Of a stretch of DNA of 7,726 bases, positions 1-4,833 are shown piece after piece. Position numbers and translations under genes: made by a program. The notes beneath the pieces are model-generated. The model saw nothing but the letters and a program-made list of their open reading frames with translations, had not been told where the DNA came from and did not search any database. The stretch's first letter is position 1, and each line of letters starts with the position of its first letter. The stretch is from assembly GCA_030672885.1 (NCBI GenBank), contig DAOVFN010000027.1:1-7726 (forward strand), given 5' to 3'. Source of the stretch: Candidatus Aenigmatarchaeota archaeon. Its GTDB lineage: Archaea; Aenigmatarchaeota; Aenigmatarchaeia; QMZP01.

Positions 1-2
1 GA

Positions 3-554
3 GACCTGAAGGCAGGGGGCAACACCACGGTTGACCTCCAATTCAACATAGATCCGGACGCTGATCAGGACACATATTCCTCAACACTCACGCTTACATA
101 CAAGGACGAGAACAACGAGGGCAATGCAGATACATTCACAATAGGGATACCAGTCGAGGGCACTGTGGTGTTCGAGGTAGTGAGCATAGAGCCGAAATAC
201 AGCAGGGGCACGCTCGAGATAGAGGTTGCCAACAAGGGAACCGGCGACGCCAAGTCGGTGGAGGCGCGGCTGGTGGTTGACGGGAAGACCATTGGCATGG
301 ATTACCTCAGCCAGCTCAAGTCCACAAAGAAGACCACGTTCGACTTTCCCCTGGTAATGTCGGGCAGTGCCGAACTGATAATAAGCTATGTGGAGCCCGG
401 CCTGGATAAAAAGACCATTAACAAGGACCTGGGACCCCTTAACCTTGCCGCCCCCGGGGGCAATGACCCGTCCACGATAGTGTTTCTCATAATACTAGCC
501 GTGATAGGCTACTTTGTCTGGAGAAGGTACTTCAGGAAAAAGAAGCGGGGCTGA
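3..554 (+). CDS. C-terminal part of a membrane-anchored surface protein (COG1361/CARDB-like), 5' truncated
   Basis: The frame is open from the window's left edge, so the true start lies upstream. The visible 183 residues have the look of repeated Ig-like beta-sandwich domains: alternating hydrophobic strands, many Thr, Asn, Gly and Asp, and the phrase VANKGTGDAKSVEARLVVDG, typical of CARDB/COG1361 'S-layer-like' repeats. A Gly/Pro/Asn hinge is followed by one hydrophobic helix (STIVFLIILAVIGYFVW) and a basic stop-transfer end, RRYFRKKKRG. This predicts an extracellular protein held by a single C-terminal membrane helix with a short cytoplasmic tail. Family members often sit near ABC exporters in archaea, but the upstream neighbour is not visible. 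The fold and topology are fairly secure; the ligand or role is unknown. Confidence 0.75.
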   Translation, partial: DLKAGGNTTVDLQFNIDPDADQDTYSSTLTLTYKDENNEGNADTFTIGIPVEGTVVFEVVSIEPKYSRGTLEIEVANKGTGDAKSVEARLVVDGKTIGMDYLSQLKSTKKTTFDFPLVMSGSAELIISYVEPGLDKKTINKDLGPLNLAAPGGNDPSTIVFLIILAVIGYFVWRRYFRKKKRG

Positions 555-565
555 TTCAGGACAGG

Positions 566-573
566 TTTTTTTT
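566..573 (+). terminator. T8 tract ending the surface-protein gene, overlapping the next promoter
   Basis: A run of eight T lies 12 bp after the stop codon at 552-554. Archaeal RNA polymerase stops at U-tracts without needing a hairpin. The same bases continue into AAA and form the TATA element of the next gene. Confidence 0.45.
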
Positions 574-577
574 AAAT
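568..577 (+). promoter_or_regulatory. TATA box of the PIG-L deacetylase gene
   Basis: TTTTTTAAAT is centred near 572. A start site about 25-26 bp downstream falls at 597-598, exactly at the ATG at 598, indicating a leaderless transcript. Confidence 0.5.
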
Positions 578-597
578 CCTTACATATAATGATACTC

Positions 598-1272
598 ATG
601 CTTGAATTACCCAGGGACCGCAAGGTGCTGTTTTTCTGCGCGCACCCCGATGATGATACTTTCTCATCGGGTGCAACTATATATGAAATGACGAAGAGAG
701 GAAACGAAGTAATTTGCATATTTCTGACAACCAGCCCGAGGGGTGTCCTGAGGGATATCCCAGAGGGGGAGAAAAGGAATACAAGAAAGATGGAAGGAAC
801 AAAAGCCTGTCGGGTAGTTGGTGCCAAGCCGGTGTTCCTGGATCTGGATAATCCAAGACTGGAGCACAACAAGGAGAACGTGGACAGGGTTACAGCTTTG
901 CTCAGGGAGGAGAAGCCTGATATCGTCTTCAACCACCCGAAGAATGACGCGCATCCCACCCATAAGAAGACAAGCGAGATTGTACTGGATGCTCTCAGGG
1001 CAGTGGATGTGAATGAGGTATGGTTTTATGAGACCTGGACCCCCCTGGAGAAACCTAACTTCATATTCTTCTTTGGCGAAGGTCTGATGAATATAAAGAA
1101 ACAAGCAATGGAGAAGCACGAAACACAAACTGAAAAGGCAAACATTGCAGAAGCCTGCATTGGCCTGAATCTATACAGGGGAATAATGGGAAAAGAACTC
1201 CTGGGCGGGTATGCAAAAGATTATGCCAAAGAGAAAAAATACGGAGAGGCCTTCCTTATAGAGAAGCGCTAG
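598..1272 (+). CDS. PIG-L/LmbE family deacetylase
   Basis: A 224-residue zinc-dependent de-N-acetylase-like protein. Two family signatures are present. AHPDD at residues 15-19, after a hydrophobic first strand (KVLFFCAHPDDD), supplies the metal-binding His and Asp plus the catalytic Asp. HPKNDAHPTH at residues 113-122 supplies the later metal-binding His. Known members remove acetyl groups from N-acetylglucosaminyl conjugates such as GlcNAc-PI or mycothiol and bacillithiol precursors; in archaea the usual substrate is unknown. The residue after AHPDD is Asp instead of the common Glu. I chose the ATG at 598 because TATA spacing predicts initiation there; ATG 589 (three residues more) is the alternative, and the longer open frame from 514 overlaps the previous gene and the promoter. 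Family secure, substrate not. Confidence 0.9.
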   Translation: MLELPRDRKVLFFCAHPDDDTFSSGATIYEMTKRGNEVICIFLTTSPRGVLRDIPEGEKRNTRKMEGTKACRVVGAKPVFLDLDNPRLEHNKENVDRVTALLREEKPDIVFNHPKNDAHPTHKKTSEIVLDALRAVDVNEVWFYETWTPLEKPNFIFFFGEGLMNIKKQAMEKHETQTEKANIAEACIGLNLYRGIMGKELLGGYAKDYAKEKKYGEAFLIEKR

Positions 1273-1278
1273 GTCAAA

Positions 1279-1288
1279 GGCTTTATTC
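1279..1288 (+). promoter_or_regulatory. TATA box of the rhomboid gene
   Basis: GGCTTTATTC is centred near 1284. The predicted start site near 1310 is a few bases before the ATG at 1317, giving a very short leader. It lies in the 44-bp gap after the deacetylase stop. Confidence 0.45.
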
Positions 1289-1316
1289 CAGAATACCTGA
1301 ATATCAAGTGGTTTGT

Positions 1317-1925
1317 ATGAGAATAACATTCGGCCTTATAGGAGCGAACGCCGTGATGTTCGTGCTGCAGATGACGCTGGCCGGCTTCACGAATGCCTTT
1401 GCCCTTACCCCCACGATGGCATTGGGCGGGGCATGGTGGCAGTTCTTTACCTATATGTTCCTCCATGGCGGGGCCATGCACATTACCCTGAACATGTTCA
1501 TGCTCTTTATATTCGGCGAAGTCATGGAGCAGGCCCTTGGCGAGGTCAGGTACCTGACACTCTATGTTGTTTCAGGCCTCGGTTCCGCCCTGACATATAT
1601 TGCCCTTATGGGAGTCACCAACATACCCATGCTGGGGGCGTCCGGGGCTGTGTTCGGCATACTTGCGGCGTATGGCCTCGTGTTTCCCAAGAACAAGATA
1701 TGGGTCCCCATACCCTTTGTGGTTCCGCTCCCTGCGTTCACGGTCGTAATACTGCTCGCTGTCCTGGAGTTTGCCCTGGGTTTCTTTGGGCTTGAAGAGG
1801 GCATAGCGAACTTCGGTCACTTCGGGGGAATTGTCACAGGCATATTCATTACATGGTACTGGAAGAGGAACCCCAGATCCAGGAACACGAACGAGAGAAG
1901 GAAACATGAGTTCTTCTGGGAATAA
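1317..1925 (+). CDS. Rhomboid family intramembrane serine protease
   Basis: A 202-residue polytopic protein of about six hydrophobic segments, the size of a minimal prokaryotic rhomboid. All diagnostic residues are present: the HxxxxHxxxN motif after WWQFFTYMFL (His50, His55, Asn59; oxyanion stabilisation in GlpG-type enzymes), GASGAVFG with catalytic Ser109, and NFGHFGG with catalytic His168. It should cleave transmembrane helices of single-pass substrates within the membrane. It begins almost at the first helix and ends with a charged tail (residues 185-202). ATG 1317 fits the TATA spacing better than the in-frame GTG at 1308, which adds three residues. It follows the deacetylase by 44 bp with its own promoter. 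Substrate unknown; the single-pass surface protein encoded upstream is a speculative candidate. Confidence 0.93.
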   Translation: MRITFGLIGANAVMFVLQMTLAGFTNAFALTPTMALGGAWWQFFTYMFLHGGAMHITLNMFMLFIFGEVMEQALGEVRYLTLYVVSGLGSALTYIALMGVTNIPMLGASGAVFGILAAYGLVFPKNKIWVPIPFVVPLPAFTVVILLAVLEFALGFFGLEEGIANFGHFGGIVTGIFITWYWKRNPRSRNTNERRKHEFFWE

Positions 1926-1937
1926 GCCTTTACACCC

Positions 1938-1965
1938 TTTTTACAGGAGGCCAAGGCCTTCCTCC
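1938..1965 (+). terminator. Possible terminator of the rhomboid gene (T5 then GC hairpin)
   Basis: A T5 run at 1938-1942 lies 13 bp after the stop. It is followed by a hairpin pairing GGAGG (1946-1950) with CCTCC (1961-1965) around a self-complementary AAGGCCTT. The U-tract is short and precedes the hairpin, so this is weak. Confidence 0.3.
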
Positions 1966-2190
1966 AAAAGCGCGTCCGGAAAAACGTTAAAATCCTTTAT
2001 TCCTCGTTTGGGCAGTAAATACCATGTTATCCTGGTTCTGAAGAGAATATGTGGAAAGATGTTTAAACTTGCATGCAGCGTGGTCTGCTTAGGGTATAGC
2101 TGGACAGCGGTAAGGGATTTGTGCTCTGATACTTCATAATACATCCAAATCTATCATTTTATCATATCGGTATCAGTTGAGCCACAAGAA
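1966..2190. other. Non-coding stretch after the rhomboid gene
   Basis: I see no convincing gene here. Open frames are short and begin inside the rhomboid gene. TATA-like AT stretches occur near 1987-2000 (TTAAAATCC, TTTATTCC), but the ATG they would serve (2023) opens only a five-residue frame. Base composition becomes AT-rich toward the right. Confidence 0.4.
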
Positions 2191-2199
2191 GCTTTAAAT
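2190..2199 (+). promoter_or_regulatory. Candidate TATA box for the structured spacer RNA
   Basis: AGCTTTAAAT matches the local promoter style (compare 7251-7258 and 6441-6450). The predicted start is near 2221. No reading frame starts there, so it would drive a non-coding transcript or a leader of about 380 nt for the gene at 2603. Alternative TATA-like sites at 2286-2296 and 2468-2478 would shorten that leader. Confidence 0.4.
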
Positions 2200-2248
2200 G
2201 ACTATACGAATTACCATAAAGTAAATAAAATAACGTTAAGACATTGCT

Positions 2249-2520
2249 GGGAGGTGGCGAGGAAATTCCCCCTGCCTCTAACTATGCTTATATATGTATA
2301 AGTGAAACTCATTTCCCTTTGCGGGAATGTTTGCATGACTTATCTGAATAAGCCATGCTGGCAAACCTAAGGGTTTCAAATGAAACCTGTTTCCAATTAA
2401 TGTCTAGAAGGTGCTAAGAAAAAAGCACCATGCAAGGTGTGTAGGAACAGGATTTTGCTTAGCATGGAGAATATATATGACCTATTTTTTGAGGACTTCT
2501 GTTGTCCTTGGAAGTCCTGT
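2249..2520 (+). ncRNA. Candidate structured RNA or long structured leader with seven hairpins
   Basis: Consecutive complementary arms cover almost the whole stretch. (1) GAGGTGG 2251-2257 with CCTGCCTC 2271-2278. (2) CTTATA 2287-2292 with TATAAG 2297-2302. (3) CATTTCCC 2310-2317 with GGGAATG 2323-2329. (4) GTTTGC 2329-2334 with GCAAAC 2361-2366, enclosing ATGACTTAT/ATAAGCCAT around CTGA. (5) GGTTTC 2372-2377 with GAAACC 2382-2387. (6) GGTGCT 2410-2415 with AGCACC 2424-2429. (7) CCATGCAAG 2428-2436 with CTTaGCATGG 2458-2467. An eighth stem pairs AGGACTTC 2492-2499 with GAAGTCCT 2511-2518. There is no plausible protein frame. It matches no RNA family I recognise. It could be an independent RNA, a regulatory leader of the coiled-coil gene, or partly DNA-binding palindromes (arm 2 is also TATA-like). 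Confidence 0.35.
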
Positions 2521-2588
2521 CTGGTTTTAACATGTTATTGGAAAGGATGTAGAAGTTACGCCATCGATATTGCAAATCATAATTCAAG

Positions 2589-2595
2589 AAAGGAG
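2589..2595 (+). promoter_or_regulatory. Shine-Dalgarno of the coiled-coil gene
   Basis: AAAGGAG ends 7 nt before the ATG at 2603 and decides this start over the upstream in-frame ATG at 2570. A purine-rich GGAG site like this is not seen before the leaderless genes in this window, which implies a leadered transcript. Confidence 0.65.
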
Positions 2596-2602
2596 AAAGA
2601 AA

Positions 2603-3460
2603 ATGGCAACAAAAATTGTAAAATTAAAGGCAGGTATAAGGAAGTGTGAGAAAAACCTCGTCAAGCTTGAGGAGCAGGAAACCAAGGCAAGGGGGAGATG
2701 GACAAAAGAGTACGGAAAGTTTCTGAAAGCCACAACTGACCTTGCAAACCTGAAGAGGTTCGGTACCAAGCGGCATGAAAGGCTTAAGAATTCCATTCGA
2801 AGTTGGCCAGATAGAACAAGTGAACTCACAAGGAAGCGGGACGAGGTTCGTACGGCTATTGCAGAGCAGAAAGGAGAGGTCACAAAACAGGAGATTGAAC
2901 TCTCTAGGGTTGTGGAAAAGGAGGCTGCCGAAAGAAAATCCAGAGACGAACTGGTTAACCAAGTATTCCTCTTGAATAACAGTGTTATTGCTGCACTGGA
3001 GACCCGAAACCACTATTTAAGTGGCCATGTCTACAACCAACTTGTTGATGAGCAGGGCAACCTCCGCTCACAACTTACCTTCATTAATTCTGATGGGATC
3101 AGGAAGGTAGTGGCCATGGTCAATACCATCCAGCTTGTCATGCCTGACCTTGCTGCGGAGGCCATGAGAGAGATTGAGCAGTTCTTTGATCGCTTCCGAC
3201 CACAAGCAGAGATGGATGAGGCAACCCAAGCCCTTTATGACCTGACAAAGAAACTCCTGGTCATGAAGACCAAGTTCAGGATAGGTCCTGATCTTTACAG
3301 GTTCCTAAGCTTGGAACTGGACAATGATATCTTTCCCGAGCTAAGGAAAGCCCAAGACCTTCTAAAAAACAGTATAAGGTCTGAGAAGACTGACTCCTAT
3401 ATAAGGCTCTACAGGAGGGTCTCTAGGGCAGACAAGTGGAAACAGATCAAACAGACATAA
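2603..3460 (+). CDS. Unrecognised coiled-coil protein
   Basis: A 285-residue soluble, basic protein I cannot assign to a family. Residues 1 to about 120 are highly charged (Lys, Glu, Arg), with heptad-like spacing of Leu, Ile and Val, and are predicted to form a long coiled coil, possibly broken near SWPDRT (residues 68-73). Residues 120-285 look alpha-helical but less charged, with hydrophobic helices (NQVFLLNNSVIAALETRNHY; KVVAMVNTIQLVMPDLAAEAM) and a basic C-terminus (RLYRRVSRADKWKQIKQT). There is no signal peptide, membrane helix, Cys cluster or nuclease motif. It has its own Shine-Dalgarno, sits alone between a structured spacer and a strong hairpin, and its sampled G+C is below that of Nre. 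A nucleic-acid-binding or scaffold role is only a guess from basicity and context. The frame is real by length, start signal and composition. Confidence 0.8.
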   Translation: MATKIVKLKAGIRKCEKNLVKLEEQETKARGRWTKEYGKFLKATTDLANLKRFGTKRHERLKNSIRSWPDRTSELTRKRDEVRTAIAEQKGEVTKQEIELSRVVEKEAAERKSRDELVNQVFLLNNSVIAALETRNHYLSGHVYNQLVDEQGNLRSQLTFINSDGIRKVVAMVNTIQLVMPDLAAEAMREIEQFFDRFRPQAEMDEATQALYDLTKKLLVMKTKFRIGPDLYRFLSLELDNDIFPELRKAQDLLKNSIRSEKTDSYIRLYRRVSRADKWKQIKQT

Positions 3461-3468
3461 CCTTCTGA

Positions 3469-3504
3469 AAAGGGGCTCTATTATCTTCGGATAATATCCT
3501 CTTT
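3469..3504 (+). terminator. UUCG-capped hairpin after the coiled-coil gene
   Basis: AAAGGGG (3469-3475) pairs with CCTCTTT (3498-3504) with one G-T pair, and TATTATC (3479-3485) pairs with GATAATA (3490-3496) around a TTCG tetraloop; a CTC/T internal loop separates the two helices. The hairpin begins 9 nt after the stop codon and ends in a short T3 run. It may be a terminator or an mRNA 3'-end stabiliser. Confidence 0.6.
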
Positions 3505-3527
3505 AGCTGTCAACTTAACGGTACTCA

Positions 3528-3535
3528 CTCACAAC
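3528..3535 (+). repeat. Left copy of 8-bp target-site duplication
   Basis: CTCACAAC directly abuts the left inverted repeat and is identical, in the same orientation, to 3694-3701 abutting the right one. Confidence 0.8.
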
Positions 3536-3693
3536 GTAACTACTCACCCATGTCACGCAGATTTCAAGTTATGTTCTCTTTTGTATTCGGTTTCAGTCAA
3601 CTCATATTGAGGGTGTAATTTTTGGAAGGTTTTGAAAATGACCTCCATATGTGTTGGTTTCTGAAAATTCACATGATGTAGGTGAGTAGTTAC
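3536..3693. mobile_element. 158-bp MITE with 13-bp terminal inverted repeats, IS66-like ends
   Basis: The left end is GTAACTACTCACC (3536-3548) and the right end is its exact reverse complement, GGTGAGTAGTTAC (3681-3693). Both are bordered directly by the same 8-bp word, CTCACAAC. Perfect terminal repeats together with an exact flanking duplication are the hallmark of transposition. The interior of about 130 bp is AT-rich and encodes no protein, so the element is non-autonomous and needs a transposase elsewhere. IS66-family elements are known for ends starting GTAA and 8-bp duplications, so a parent IS66-type element is a reasonable inference; IS6, IS1595 and IS256 also make duplications of about 8 bp. 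Undamaged repeats suggest recent insertion. It sits harmlessly between genes. Confidence 0.85.
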
Positions 3694-3701
3694 CTCACAA
3701 C
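3694..3701 (+). repeat. Right copy of 8-bp target-site duplication
   Basis: CTCACAAC, identical to 3528-3535. The inferred empty site joins the sequence ending at 3535 to the AGGCAAG starting at 3702. Confidence 0.8.
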
Positions 3702-3710
3702 AGGCAAGTA

Positions 3711-3812
3711 TGCCTTATAAACCACGAAAAGAACTGCCTTGTCTACTTTTCAATATCTTTGTAGAATTGCCAGAGTTCCGCATGCCCCTCCGGGGGTTCT
3801 GCTGAGACTTCC
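3711..3812 (+). other. Spacer with a second TATA-like site and a GC hairpin
   Basis: TGCCTTATAAACC (3711-3723) resembles a TATA box with a start expected near 3743, although the next gene begins at 3870 and has a nearer, better TATA. Downstream, TCTAC (near 3739) can pair with GTAGA (near 3761), and CCCC (3785-3788) pairs with GGGG (3792-3795), extended by GCA/TGC. A small RNA is possible but weakly supported. No protein frame is visible. Confidence 0.2.
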
Positions 3813-3817
3813 AAAGG

Positions 3818-3830
3818 AAAGTATATAAAC
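3818..3830 (+). promoter_or_regulatory. TATA box of the Zn-ribbon / EF-1beta operon
   Basis: AAAGTATATAAAC combines a purine-rich BRE-like start with a near-consensus archaeal TATA element. The predicted start site is near 3850, giving a leader of about 20 nt that ends in a GGAAGGT ribosome-binding sequence before the ATG at 3870. Confidence 0.65.
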
Positions 3831-3869
3831 CTGTTGCAGCAATTAGATTGCAGAACCAGGGAAGGTATC

Positions 3870-4052
3870 ATGAAAGACAAAGCATCGGAAACCAAGAGGT
3901 GCAGCACCTGCGGAAGAAGCGTGGAATCAGAGAAGATATGGGTGGAGTTTCCATGCCCATCATGCGGCAAGGTAAACATAATCAGATGTGAGAAGTGCAA
4001 GAGGCTTGAGAATCCGTATACCTGTTCCAAGTGTGGATTCAAGGGGCCCTGA
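3870..4052 (+). CDS. Zn-ribbon RNA-binding protein linked to translation (COG2888/DUF1610 type)
   Basis: A 60-residue protein with four CxxC pairs at Cys11/14, 29/32, 40/43 and 52/55, enough for two zinc ribbons. The phrases FPCPSCG, RCEKCKRLENPYTC and KCGFKGP are characteristic of the short archaeal family annotated as predicted Zn-ribbon RNA-binding protein with a function in translation; the molecular function is not settled. The gene directly upstream of EF-1beta is its well-known archaeal neighbour, which supports the call. The start at ATG 3870 follows GGAAGGT and gives the normal length; the longer frame from a TTG at 3834 would run through the predicted leader and promoter. The stop TGA at 4050-4052 is 8 bp before the GTG of the next gene, so the two are almost certainly co-transcribed. 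Confidence 0.9.
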   Translation: MKDKASETKRCSTCGRSVESEKIWVEFPCPSCGKVNIIRCEKCKRLENPYTCSKCGFKGP

Positions 4053-4060
4053 TATAAAAG

Positions 4061-4321
4061 GTGATTCATATCGGTGAAGTTATCTGCGTATACATGATAA
4101 TGCCTGACAGCCCGGAGTGTTTCGAAAAGCTAAAGAAGTCCCTGGAGAACATGGAACCCAACAGGCTCGAGGAAGAGCCGGTGGCATTCGGCATTGTAGC
4201 GCTGAAGTTCACCAAGCTGATACCCGACGAGCCGGGAAACCTTACGGTTCTGGAGAAGAAGCTCAATGACATCGAGGGTGTCGGAAGCGTTGAAAACATA
4301 ATGACAAGCAGGGCGATGTAA
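4061..4321 (+). CDS. ef1b: Archaeal elongation factor 1-beta (aEF-1beta, EF-1A nucleotide exchange factor)
   Basis: An 86-residue protein matching the small archaeal EF-1B catalytic domain, a ferredoxin-like fold that exchanges GDP for GTP on aEF-1A. Seen motifs are the first strand GEVICVYMIMPDSP, the central EEPVAFGIVALKFTKLIPDEPG (conserved EEP.AFG.VAL) and the terminal EKKLNDIEGVGSVENIMTSRAM (IEGV...VE). The start is odd. The only in-frame canonical start before the first strand is GTG 4061, which lies inside a perfect Shine-Dalgarno AGGTGAT (4059-4065). Homologues normally begin M-G-x-V, which aligns the initiator with ATC at 4070-4072, four nt after that Shine-Dalgarno. ATG 4094 would delete the first strand. 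I report GTG 4061 as the outer bound. The gene ends facing the eL14 gene. Confidence 0.9.
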   Translation: MIHIGEVICVYMIMPDSPECFEKLKKSLENMEPNRLEEEPVAFGIVALKFTKLIPDEPGNLTVLEKKLNDIEGVGSVENIMTSRAM

Positions 4322-4336
4322 CGCTTCCTTGCTAAT

Positions 4337-4343
4337 AAAAAAA
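4337..4343 (-). terminator. T7 tract ending the eL34-eL14 operon
   Basis: On the minus strand a run of seven T lies 7-13 bases after the eL14 stop. It fits archaeal U-tract termination. It lies in the 29-bp convergent gap with the EF-1beta gene. Confidence 0.45.
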
Positions 4344-4350
4344 CAAGATA

Positions 4351-4824
4351 TTATTTCTTTGCCTTTTTTGCAGCGGGTTTCTTGGCAGAAGATTTCTTTG
4401 CGACCTTCTTGAGTTCCTTTTTCTCTGCTTTCTTTGCAGGCTTCTTGACAGCCTTTCCGGGTTTAGACTTTTTTGGCTCTTTCTTGAGTTCCCTTTTCTC
4501 TATCTTCCTTTCAGGGGCCTTTTCTTTCTTTTCTACTGGCTTTTCCGCTTTCTTCTCAGGCCTGGCCTCCAGGCCGAGCTTTGCTATGAGGTTCGCCTCT
4601 TGGTAGGCCTTCAGTATGTCACTATCAGGGGCGTCACTCTTTATCTTCAGCATCTCCATTATCGGTTCCAGGTGGTTTATGTTGCAGCGCCTTCTCCTGA
4701 CAGATGTCAGTTCCTTGGGCCCTGTGACCATAACGAAGCTCTCGTCCATCTTCTTGACGATGACGCAGTATTTTCCGGCTTCCCTTCCAGCTATCTTTAA
4801 GCAAAGCCTTCCAACTTCAATCAT
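4351..4824 (-). CDS. rpl14e: Ribosomal protein eL14 (L14e) with long lysine-rich C-terminal tail
   Basis: The N-terminal ~88 residues are eL14: MIEVGRLCLKIAGREAGKYCVIV is the KOW/SH3-like RNA-binding opening, followed by VMVTGP, SVRRRRCNINHLEPI and a helix ending near residue 88. This matches the usual full length of archaeal eL14. The remaining 69 residues (89-157) are almost all Lys, Ala, Glu and Pro, starting with Glu-rich segments and ending in KKSSAKKPAAKKAKK, like a histone H1-type tail. Such a tail is probably disordered and could bind rRNA, as eukaryotic eL14 tails do. The gene follows eL34 with nine bases between stop and start, and GGTGA six bases before its ATG gives the ribosome-binding site. 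The canonical domain is secure; the role of the tail is inference. Confidence 0.93.
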   Translation of the reverse strand: MIEVGRLCLKIAGREAGKYCVIVKKMDESFVMVTGPKELTSVRRRRCNINHLEPIMEMLKIKSDAPDSDILKAYQEANLIAKLGLEARPEKKAEKPVEKKEKAPERKIEKRELKKEPKKSKPGKAVKKPAKKAEKKELKKVAKKSSAKKPAAKKAKK

Positions 4825-4833
4825 AAATTCACC

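Noticed and set aside
514..597. N-terminal extension of the deacetylase frame to 514
   Set aside because: It would overlap the upstream gene and be translated through the T8 tract and TATA box; family homology starts at the strand KVLFFCAHPDD.
2087..2130. tRNA D-arm-like words (GGTATAGCTGGACAGC)
   Set aside because: No T-arm GGTTCRANTCC, no acceptor-stem pairing and no anticodon arm on either strand.
1831..2139. 102-codon open frame overlapping the end of the rhomboid gene
   Set aside because: Begins inside the rhomboid gene in another frame and has no promoter or ribosome site; composition looks like out-of-frame reading.
1983..2239. AACGTTAA occurring at 1983-1990 and 2232-2239
   Set aside because: An 8-bp AT-rich near-palindrome in AT-rich DNA with no inverted ends; not convincing as an insertion boundary.
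2259..2269. GAGGAAATTCC, a full match to the RNase P RNA CR-I consensus GAGGAAANUCC
   Set aside because: The conserved downstream CR-IV/CR-V elements and a GGGGG-type P4 partner are absent from the following 300 bases before the coding region, so it does not build an RNase P core. An Rfam search would settle it.
2371..2387. GGTTTC-AAAT-GAAACC resembles the ends of archaeal CRISPR repeats
   Set aside because: Only one copy, no regularly spaced repeats and no cas genes; treated as a hairpin of the structured spacer.
2437..2649. 70-codon open frame through the hairpin region
   Set aside because: Starts with a GTG inside a stem, overlaps the coiled-coil gene in another frame and has Cys/Trp-rich random-looking composition.
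4382..4606. Phe-rich plus-strand frame opposite the eL14 tail
   Set aside because: It is the antisense of lysine codons (AAG/AAA read as CTT/TTT), a compositional shadow.
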